Assembly (NCBI GenBank): GCA_033964015.1
Contig: CM066914.1
Span: 21,814,234 to 21,878,233 of the forward strand
Source of the DNA: Scolanthus callimorphus
Lineage: Eukaryota; Cnidaria; Anthozoa; Actiniaria; Edwardsiidae
Direction: 5' to 3'
DNA length: 64,000 bases
Positions 44,553-55,300 of this stretch are shown piece after piece. The position numbers and the translations under genes were made by a program. The notes beneath the pieces are model-generated. The model saw only the letters and a list, made by a program, of their open reading frames with translations. It ran no database searches and had not been told where the DNA came from. Numbering within the stretch: the first letter of the stretch is position 1; each line of letters starts with the position of its first letter.

Positions 44553-47500
44553 TTATTGATCAAGATTGATCTCCTCCATTGACTCGTTGCTGCTATGCTC
44601 ATCCCGCGGGTATCCTAGGGAATGGCGTCTCTGTTGTTCCATCTTTTCCTTGATGTATTCTTCTGGTTCAACAGTATCCTCATCAGCTGAGTCTACAATA
44701 TCCCCTGAAGGGTACCCTTGAGATTTTCTGCGCAGGGTTTGTAGAGACTTTGCTAAGATGTCCCCATCATCATCAGGTTTAGGAGTTTCAGATGGTGCAT
44801 TGTCTGCTGTTTCTAAGTCTATGAGAGATTCTCCCTCTTCCATGGATGATACACTGTCTTTCTGGTGGCAAACAGACAACAAATAGATGAGGAAGGGTAG
44901 AACCCCTTTAAAGTGAACTTAGTTGCTGCAAAATTCATTGACCAGGATCCAGTAGCCACTGCAGAAGATCCAGAAGATCTTACAGTGACATACACAGCCT
45001 ATAGTCCTGCAGGCATGGGCCTAACTAAGGGTTGCCAAACAGGGGAAAAGCCAGTTTTATAGGCTTATTTCTACTTATTTTATTCCCAAAACAGCTAGTA
45101 TATACCGTTTCCTGTAAATGTTGTCACCCAAAAAGCCTATAAGCTTGAAGCGCAAAGGATAATGGGGCATCTGAAATGCAACTGTTTGATCTGAATTCAG
45201 GCAGTTATCGCAACTACAAGTAAAATCATAAATTTCAGCACATTCCTAAGCATGTCTGTTTCTAATATTTCAAAGAAATTCAAATAAATCTTTACCCATA
45301 CACCCTAGTGCACCAAGCTTTGTTTCTTTTTCCAGGACAACGTATCCCGGAAACGGTATATGCTTTTCGTCTTTTCAACCTATCCTCCAAACAGCACTCA
45401 AAAGGTTGGCCACGCTCATACAAATTACATAGAGCGGATTTCACATGACTGTCAAGACTTGTTATGTAATTGCGTTTGCTTTGCGTTCTCATTGGCTACT
45501 CGTTTTTCTCAGCCAGTCAAATTCTGTAGTAAATACAATTGTGTAATTACTTTAATAATTGGTTCGGCTTGCGATTGGCTGAGAAAAAAGCCATTTAGGA
45601 GCAAGTCGTGATTTCTCTCGATTCTGATTGGCTAGTGATTGCTCAATTGCAATTGTTTTCACGACAGTCATGTGAAAACCGCTCTATGTCATCATCAATT
45701 CTTTTTCTTGGTGTTGGTTATCTAGAGGGGTGGAGGACAAAAGAAGGCCAGGCATTTTTGCTACTAATTTTCCTGTATACTTAATTATTGGCAGCATAGG
45801 GAGAACCCTCATGGCCCCGATCTCCAGGGTTGGAAATTGCGCCTATATGAGTCGATTTTGCGACTGAATTCTCCTTTTTTGCTACTAATTGCTACTTAAA
45901 TTTCCAACCCGGCTCTTGCTACACTTGTGACCTACCTCAGAGGCTTTTGGAATCTTTTGTACAATAGAAACCCAGCAGGAACTGAGGCTGTCACTAGGAA
46001 TGTTACCATGACAACAAGAACTAGTGTTGTAGTACTGTAACCCATCATTAACTTGCCACTTTTCAGGAAAGATGCTTGTAGAACTAGAAAAAAGCGGAAA
46101 CAATAAATTGTAACTATAGAAATCCTCTAAAACAGAAACAGTTTGCCAATGTAACACAACAATCTACCACACCTTCCATTGTGTACGCCTTCACAGTATC
46201 CCTATGTGGTCGATCTTCCGTTCTCTTACAAGGCCCGCACAGCACACTTTTCAAGGATTCAAGGAAGGGGGCTTGTCAAAAAGTATCGCCCCACCTCTCC
46301 CTGGTTCCGTTACAGTCTAAAATCGTTACCTTTATCAGGGAGGTAGATAACCTTCTCTCCCTGCAGGTTGGAAGGATCGGCACACTTCAGTTTGCCTCCA
46401 TCAAACATTTCCAGGTCGGTATCTTCACTCATGAGTTCCATGATCTCCGTGTGGAGTACGTGGATGGTGGACGGGTCGCAAGAAAAAGGATTGTGCTCTA
46501 GGAATCTGAAATAAGAAAAGTGGAACACTGCGCATGGACGAAATTCAGTCAATTGAGTAGACGATAAAAAATACTAAACGAACGAATTTAGCCAACATTT
46601 GCCTTCATGAAGAAGAGCTGAAGTAAAAGCTCGAAGCGTTGGCTAAATTAGTCTGTCGGCTTCTCGTTATTCACCCTTGTATCTATCCGGACCGGACGCG
46701 TCGTTCTTTTGTTTTATTTTTTAACTTTTTCCACGAGAAGAAATTCAGTCACGAGCAAGTTTTCCTTGACAAGACGTGCCACCAATTTGTCCTTGCAAAA
46801 TTTTGTCCTTTTTTATTTCGTGTAGAATTTTTCCTTGACAAGTATCCTTGTTGAAAAAGCATCTAGCGTTTATTTGGCAAAATTGCTTATGTAGACGGCG
46901 CTTTAACTGAAAGAGTAAGAATCGCCCATATTAGGTATTTCTCCTTCCATCCCATTCAGCATACTTACAGTACTTTTAGATTGCTTTTACTAAAGATTCC
47001 ACGTGGTAAGCTCTTCAAGTCATTTCCTCGTAAATCACTGAGAAAAGCAATGAGAACCATGATTTGTAACCTTGGATAGGATATTACACGATTGTTACGA
47101 CAAAATGTTATAGAATAGGACCAGTGGTCTACAAAAATCCTATATTGTGCTTGAACTTAGTCTTAGGAAGAAAAAGAAGCAAACTACCCTGCTAGCAAAG
47201 GTTTCTTTCTGTCAGTCTCTTATAGCTAGCAAAGTTGTTTGCGTGTCTGTTATTTCGCGTGAGTGTTTTGATTGCGCCCGTGAAAAACGCAAATCAAAAC
47301 AAGTCCACGCGAAATACCAGACACGCGAACAACAGAGACTGACAGAAAGAAACCTCTGCTAGCAGGGTGAACTTAAACTTACATTATATATAGGCAATAT
47401 TATTATGTAGGATTTATTCGCTGTTCAGTTTACCCTGGGTAGTGTATGTTGCCTGGTAAGAAATAAAAAATATCCGCTCGATAACCACGAAATTACGCCA

Positions 47501-48839
47501 AATTCTTGTACTTGTAAGTACTTTGACATTTTGTACTATCTAGCAGCTGAAAGTTTTTCACAAACCTACACGATTACTTGTTTTTTCTTGTGAATTGATC
47601 TGCATTTAAGCTGCTTATTTTTATCCGCTAAAATTGTGGCACTACCCCTTGTAAAACCCCTCTTATACGAACAATGCGACTGAACCATATATACTTACAG
47701 TTCCGTGAGTGTCGGCACTTTTTCCAGTGCATTTCTTTCGATTTTCTTGATTCCATTGTCTTTTAAGATTCTGTAATAATGCAACCGATGTCAACTAAGC
47801 GATCGACTACTTTTAAATTCCTTAACCAAAATAGAAATTAATCAATAAAGATTTGGATATACATAGACAAGCAATAACGATTGATAAAAGAGTCCGACGT
47901 TTCGGCGTCATCTTGCCATTTGTCAAGGCAAAACTTACACAAATCTAACGCCTTTCGCCGAACCGTCACACCATTTTTATCATTTGTTTTTGCTTGTCTA
48001 TGTAAAATAGAAATTATTAGAAGAAAACTACTTACAATCGTTTTAGTTTCGGGTAACGGGATAGGCTGGACACTCTCAGCTCTTCTAGTTGGCAGCGCGT
48101 CATGTCTCTGAAATGATATCCGAGATTTTGAGAAGTTGAGTATTCAGCTGCGAACCTACGCCAACTAACAAACCGCGGTTTGGCTTCAATGCAAATGAAA
48201 CTTAGGAAACTTCCATGTAGCCTGTTCTAAAAGGTTTCATGGACGGAAGCCAAACGCAGTTACCGTTCGGGGAGTAAAGTGAGAGCTTGCAGGCGAAGAA
48301 ACAATTTTTGTGTCCCGGCTATAAAATTATTTCGGTTTTGAAGGAGTATAGGTACCCTTTCCTCTACCTTTTTGGGCCTGCTTCATTGCCCAGGTTGTAC
48401 ATGAACATAACATGATAGGAGCTCAATATTTTGCATTCCAAAATAATCGGAGCTTCATATATAGCACCCCCAAATCACCAAAATCCTTACCAAAGAAAAC
48501 GATGCCTATTATCTATGCTTTCCTGGAATTCAGTGAAACCAAAAATACTGACGCCCAGGGATCAAAGCCCAAAATATAATATGGCCGCCGATATCTCAGA
48601 GGACCGCTACCAGACAAAGAATTTTCATACCTTGCGAAATTTCATACTTACAACACTGCTACTTTTGCCATGGACTGCTTGTCAAATCTTGGCAGATCGC
48701 GCAAGGGCGAATCAGTACATTTCACAGTAACGAAGCCATTATAACAAGCACAGCCGTCCGGACACTCGGTCGCCCTAGCTCCAGACATTAAACCGGACAC
48801 CAATGCCAAGATAACTATTACTAATATCACTCTAGGCAT
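44553..48839 (-). CDS. Leucine-rich repeat single-pass membrane protein, 7 exons, 341 aa
   Basis: Exons 48839-48652, 48107-48036, 47770-47699, 47037-46969, 46505-46330, 46083-45936 and 44853-44553 keep phase throughout (1026 nt). The protein has a signal peptide (MPRVILVIVILALVSG), an LRRNT cap (CPDGCACYNGF...C), three repeats each coded by one 69-72-nt phase-2 exon (for example LILKDNGIKKIERNALEKV and LDLRGNDLKSLPRGIF), an LRRCT cap (HNPFSCD with a later C), a membrane span (TTLVLVVMVTFLVTASVPAGF) and an acidic tail of about 100 aa. The tail has two similar sites, RRKSQGYP and RRHSLGYP, that fit basophilic-kinase or 14-3-3 sites. Layout resembles small LRR receptors and adhesion proteins (LRTM, TPBG or LRRC types), but I cannot assign an orthologue. 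The ATG at 48839 is used because it starts the signal peptide. Confidence 0.87.
45430..45686. mobile_element. TAGAGCGG MITE, copy 1
   Basis: The ends tagagcggatttcacatgac and gtcatgtgaaaaccgctcta are inverted. The interior (attggcta, gattggctgagaaaaa) is about 90% identical to 56928-57176. It lies in the last intron of the LRR gene. Confidence 0.85.
47186..47369. mobile_element. Palindromic MITE in LRR gene intron
   Basis: The left accctgctagcaaaggtttc and right gaaacctctgctagcagggt are inverted, and pairing continues through tttctgtcagtctct and its complement. Total about 184 bp. Confidence 0.85.
47864..48003. repeat. Inverted-repeat element in LRR gene intron
   Basis: The left tacatagacaagcaa and right ttgcttgtctatgta are exact complements. 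The interior, tccgacgtttcggcgtcat, contains a short cgtttcgg motif also common in the 19.2-kb region. Confidence 0.7.
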
Positions 48840-49395
48840 TGCGGTAGTTTTCGAATCGACCACGGCCAATGGCGCAGCATTTGCTGGCAGTCATTTTAAT
48901 GAAGCTGTGACGTCATGATTGCTTGTTGTGGAACAATTAGAATGCGCTAATTGCCTGCAATTTGCTAATTGCATGTGATTAGAATTATTGGCTTTTGTGC
49001 GCGCGCGATTGTTTTGACTCTTTGGGGAGCGCTGCGTGACTCCGATCGGCCGGCTGCGAGTGCGAGAAGACTCTATATGGGGTTGTCGTATCTTATTGCC
49101 AACATTCTTTAATTTGGCATTTGACCGCATAAACGCGGTCTAGCCGCGTAGATTTCTGGGATTTTTCGTATTTTTATAATCAAATTTTTTTCACCACCTG
49201 TCTTCTGATTGGCTGAGGAGCTAATATTCGAACACGTGACTGGCGGCGCGTGTACATATTGAAAGTCAGGTAGTTCGATCGACTTCACCGCGATTGAATC
49301 AAGATGAACAGAAGCAAACACAAATTCGAGCTCTGTCACTTCCAATTTAACTTTATAACGCTTCTGTTTGGCTGGGGACAACTTTACCAAGCAAT
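48840..49395. promoter_or_regulatory. Head-to-head promoter region of LRR gene and DNAJB6-like gene
   Basis: 556 bp between the start codons of two divergent genes. It has CCAAT-box-like attggct words (49208 and inverted near 48868) and a tgacgtca CRE-like word at about 48909-48916. These are simple matches, not demonstrated sites. Confidence 0.5.
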
Positions 49396-52300
49396 ATGGC
49401 GGATTATTACGACATTTTAGGAGTTCCCCGTTCGGCTACGGAGCAAGATATAAAGAAGGCGTAAGTTGAGAGACAGAAATCTGCATTTCTATGCATGTTT
49501 GTTATTCTGTCGCTATAAATCCTACGTTGTGTTTGCATGCCTGGGAAATCGCTAGTTCTAAATGAGTTCCAGAGTTTAAAGCAGTTAAGCCAAAGTTCTT
49601 GAAACTCTTCATTCCAGCACACACTCAGTATATAGCCACTCTCAGTGTGGGGTAATTTGACACAGCGACAATATAGACTCGCGACAAATTTCTCGTCAAA
49701 ATTATTCCTTATCGCTTCTCCTAAATGCCTAGAGCACTGTGTTCAGTTTGTTTTGTATTTGTCAGCTTGTGAGGGCTTAATATTTCCGTGATTTGATTAA
49801 TTAATGGTATAGTTTCCCTCGCTATCCAGTGTTTGGATTGAACAAACTCGGAAGTAGAAGAGTTTTAACAAACCGAGAACGCGCTAGACAGCTATAGAAT
49901 TTCTGCCGACGCAAAAAGTACGATTTCGATTATTTTGTTGATGTCAAATATCTCAGAGTTATTCAGCAGTTTACCAATTTCAGCTGCAGCACTAGCGTAT
50001 TAGAATCAGATATCGAACCTGTTAAAATGGTTAAAAGAGGATCTTAAAAATAATTTATCTAAAGACACAGAAAGAGGACAAATCTTTGGTCTATGTAATC
50101 ATGGATATAGAAGTGTTCGTTTATATATTGCGCTATTATTATTTTAAACTGTTTACCATATGTTTTACTTTATACACAACTATATTCAAATCGGCTATTA
50201 AATTTAGCTCAATCATCTGTTATAATGTACAATGCGCTTTCTTGCTTTTAATTTCTGTAATACGCTTACATTTGTTTTGATTTTGGTGACCAAAAGGAAT
50301 TAATCATGCAATGGAAGACTAAAAGCTTCTCAAAGCTTAAGCTAAATTGCACTTCTACCAGATGATTATCTTTTTCTCACTAGTTTCCATTTTTGCTGCT
50401 AAAATGGGAAGTCATCTGGAATTTTTTAATTCTATTACACGGCGAAAGAATAAATTTTTATCATGCCTCTGTAATTATTTTAATCCCAGTGCTAGAAATA
50501 TATTCACCAGGACTTCTCTGCCGTTGGTCTGCTAAAAACTAAATTGCTCTTATGTACAGGTACTCAGATATAATATGCAGAACGATCTCCATAGACAAAT
50601 GTATTTGTAATTTAACAGTCTAGTCTCTAGGGGGTATCGTCACTCTTCTGGATTTAAAATGTTCAAGATGTTTGCATATAATCCTTCATTAGTTATGCAA
50701 AATATCTTTATGCTTGTTAAGGCTTCATGTTTTGCCAACAAAACTATTCCGTTTTCTGACAAAAAGATTGGAATAAAAAGGTTAATACAGGGGTGGTGAA
50801 AATTCACAGCAACACTCCATGGCAGCATACTGATATGGTAATGAATTTGCCATGACAACATACTTTTCTACAAGTGAGAGGAAATCATTTTATCTCAAAT
50901 ATGTAACCTGTGTGAATGCTTTAGGTCCCATCCACACTAACACGTTTTTGTTTGAATCCATGTACTTTTTGATACGTTTAGTCCTTCCGTCCTCACTAAC
51001 ATGCTGATCGTTTTCATCGAATCCGCTCTTGAAAGTGGATAAAAGTGAATCTGTATACATACCGTTTTGGTGTGGACGGTCGTACCCGGATAAAATGAAA
51101 ACGATGACATCAACTGTACCACTTAATTTGATACTGTCCTTGCATGCGCCAACATCAAATGAAAACTGATCGCTTGTTTGGAGCTAAATCTCCCATCCAA
51201 ACTAACACACTGATCATTTTGATCAAATCCACATAAGTTTGAAAACAAATACTTTTGAAAACACGTTAGTGTGGACAGGGCATTAGAGTTACCTATGCTT
51301 GGAGACCCAGCATTCTTTGCAGTCGTCACCCAAAGGGCCCTCACCCAGTATTTTTCTGGGGATTTTTTGACTAACAGAAAACAAGAACGAGTAGTCCATT
51401 TTTTTTGGTAGAAACCAACTAGCATACAACCTTTGATTTTGTTGCTGAAACATATTTATTTTAATGGTTTTAGTTTTGCCCCTATGTTTTTGCCAATAGT
51501 AGGACCAATGAATGGCTGCATAAAATGCAGTTGCAGGTGTCAAACTTGTTTACATGCCAAGGGAGTGCAACACAATCGGGTGCAACACAATGGTCATGTG
51601 ACATGACATCATTAGCGCAGTGGTAGAGCACTGGGCTTGTGTGCGGGAGGTTGGGAGTTCAAACCCCGACCAGACCAACACTCAGGGTCTTTTTCTAAAT
51701 AATTGAGGAGGAGGTGTTGCCTTTGCTCTAACATCTGCAAATGGTTAGACCTTCACATCTTCTCGGATAAGGACGTAAAACCGTAGGCCCCGCAACAGAA
51801 GAAGAGCCACCTAGTGGAATCCGATTTGCGTAACCCATTATTATTATTATTATTATTATCATTGATGACATCACCAAACCATTACTATAACTGCATGTCA
51901 CATGAATAGTTTTGGCAAAGTTTGAACTCTCAAGATCAGAAATTACCAGTAATGAATTCAGCTGTTATTCACCATCAAGGTGGACTTTTATTATTCATTA
52001 AAAATATTATCAAAACATGCACATACCAGCATGTGACGTCACATGTGCGACAACTTTTCAATTTATCCAATCTTTGACAGTCGATGGATAAGTTGCTCGC
52101 ATTTAAAGCAATCAAGGAATTGCCAGTGCACTCAACCAATCAGAAGTGGGAAAATATTTTGATTGAATAATAATGATTGTTAATGCTTTATTGATATCTA
52201 CTTTAATGTCATGTGATGAGAACTGTGTTGAGACTTGCACCTGCATTTTAGACTGTCAAGTGGGGCCAAGAAGTCTCATTTCTGAGTATCTGATTATGCA

Positions 52301-55300
52301 ATTACAACTACATAACTAACCAAATTTGTAATAAAATAATATAAATGGCCTCATACAAGCCTGCAGGCCTACAGGCAGTGGAAAGTATTTTTAGTTTCTT
52401 GGGGAAAAAAACAGAAAATATAGGACTTTGTGTTTTAGGCCAACACTTGGCAATGTGCAAAAAATTATCTGTGACCAGCTTGCAACTGCAACTTGTAATA
52501 GTATGGCTTATGGCATGGTAGTCATTTGCACACTCTATTCCTTTGTTTGCAGCTATAGAAACAGGCCCTAAAGTGGCATCCAGATAAAAAATCCTGATAA
52601 CAAGGAAGAAGCAGAAACCAAATTCAAGGAGATTTCAGAGAGCATATGAAGTTCTTTCTGATCGTAAGTGCAAATTATCTCTGTTTTTACTTCAAACTGT
52701 GTTTGATATCAGTGAGCTTAGTTTATCAAGAGGAGGGGAGCACGGTGCAAATCGTGGTTCATAGAACAAACAATATTATTTCACCACATTTTTTATCATA
52801 CTGCTTAATTTTTTTTTTTTTTTTGCATTTTTCATGAATACAAAAAAGCATTGTACCCAAAGTCTTGGTCACATAGGGAACCAGCTATTGACTTTTTTAA
52901 GCTATCAAGTATGCATGACTTTTTACTTAGAAATGAGTATTTTTCATTTATTAATATAATAGTTAATTTTGCATCTGCAGCCAAAAGAGGGATGTATATG
53001 ATAGATATGGTAAAGAAGGAATAACAGGTAGGAAATATTCAATGTTCATGAATCAATGGACAATATAACGCATGTGTGCGGTGCATGTCGGTTGATGTGG
53101 GACATTTTGTCTAACAAACTGTTATAAAGCGTGTGCCACATCAGGGGCGTAGCCAGCACTTATGAGAGGGGGGGTTCCAAAATTCAAAAAATAAAAAACT
53201 CCAAATAGATCGGACGTGTTTTTTGCGTTCTTGCCACAGGAAACCCAGCCAAAAATATTGATCTCGGGAAAAACTAGCGTTTGAAGAAATTTGCTACATT
53301 TTATTGGAGCCTTTATTTGTTGTCTATTAAATATTTACCGAATTTTAGTAATAAGTCGGTCCAGAACAGAGGCGAGGGGGGTTCCGCTGCGGGAGAGGGG
53401 GGGTTCCGGAACCCCTGGAACCCCCCCTGGCTACGCCCCTGCAGATGCTGGTAGTTGTGGGACATGGCTTTGGCATTTCTGAATAAAGAAGAGCATGTGC
53501 ACTTATAGCTGGAATTGTCCAGTAGTGATGGCTTTTTTATCACCTCCCAAAAGGAGTTACATGTAGTTTTTTCTAAAAGGAGCATGCTCAAAATATAAGT
53601 TAGTGCTTCTCAATGGAATGCAAGGAATTGAGACATGCTTTTTATTTTGGCTTGGAGCTGTGCACACATGTATGTTGCATAATTCTTTAGAAGGTAGTGG
53701 GTCTTTTGGAAATAGCATGTTATGTATTTAAAGGTGTGATCACACAATTATTTCCACTATGTCAGGGCTCAAAATTTAGAAATAATTATAGTCGTAATCT
53801 TACGCCTTGTACCAACATTAAAAGCGTAACTAATCAAAGATCTAGGCGTAAATCCACTAGGAGAAAACGCTAGCAACTGAAAACACAGTCGTTAATTTAT
53901 GCCTAACAAGGATGTCAAGGACATAACCAACATGTCACGCAATGCATATAAAACAGTGGCATTGTCCTTTTAAGTCTTTTGTATTGTTTTTTAGGTGGTG
54001 GTGGTGGTAATTATGGTAACATGCCAAACTTTGGATTCAACTTCCATTTCCGAAGTCCAGATGAGATATTCAGGTATTGGTTTAAAGCATTAGGCTGCTG
54101 CTTACAGAATAAATTGTAATCTGTTTTGTTGCTTACTGTGGTCTTGCATCCAGTTTGTTTTCTGTCTTAATAAAAGTGTTATTGTTTCATTTTATTGCAG
54201 AGATTTCTTTGGGACTAATGATCCCTTTGCAGACTTCTTTGCACCTGGTGAGGAGATTTCACTTTGATATGGATAGCCTGGGATGGGGGGATCCCCATTA
54301 AAATAGACAGGGTGGTCATCCTATCCTTTAGCCATATAAAATTCAACCAAATGATATCTCTCAGAGATGTCCAAAGAGTCTGCTATCCCTTAGGGAGTCT
54401 CGTGCCAAAGAATTTCAGCAACAGCAGAATAATTGTTTCAACTTGATGGTAATTTTCTAATTTTCATGATAACATAATTTTTATAACTGATGCAATAACT
54501 GGGTGGATAGCTTCTGCAACATAAAACAAGTTTGGGTTTCAGAGTTCCATACATGTACCTGCCAACTGTGATCACAAATTTTGTGGGAGATTCCCGGTTT
54601 TGGATCTAATTTCATAGCCTCCCAGATTATGCCTGAAATCTCTTGGAAAGTGAAGCCACTTGACTAGATAGATGACTTTTGGTGAATATTCTGAAACTGC
54701 ATAATAGCTCAAGAAACAGTGATTAAGTCATTGTTTTATACAACGAACAAACAGGGATTTTTTTTCAACCGTGTATCTGTACTCTTATTGCAACATGGCT
54801 CTCGAACAATCAGAATGCTCGATTTACTAGTGTTCTATAAATTATTATATTACAGCTAGATAGATAAGAGACAGACTAAGGTCTTGAAAGATGTTAGAAA
54901 TATATTTTGCAATGTAAAAGACAATGTTTTTGTCAACTAACAAAATGTGTTGTATTCCTAGATTTTGGTATGCCAGGATTTAGAGCTCATCCCGTCCATC
55001 CCAACCATCCCGCCTACCCCACCTATCCCACGCATCCGGGCCATAGGAATGGTAATGTTGACAGCTCAAGGTCAAGATCTCATGGTCCATTTGGAGTTCC
55101 GTTTGGTGGAATGGGATTCACTAACTCTTTTGGCTTCAGTAATGGTTTTGGAAGTGATCCATTTGGCGGCCAAAAGTAAGAATTGAATTTTTTTGGTAAT
55201 AATAAAGCTACCTTCACCATGACACTAAACATCACTGAGGTTTTCATATTCTTCGAACCCGGCACCAAATAATTCATTGTGTTTTCAAAGCGTTCCATGA

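Noticed and set aside
51613..51690. tRNA gene
   Set aside because: A and B boxes are good, but no paired acceptor stem or full cloverleaf could be formed, and a SINE body and microsatellite tail follow.
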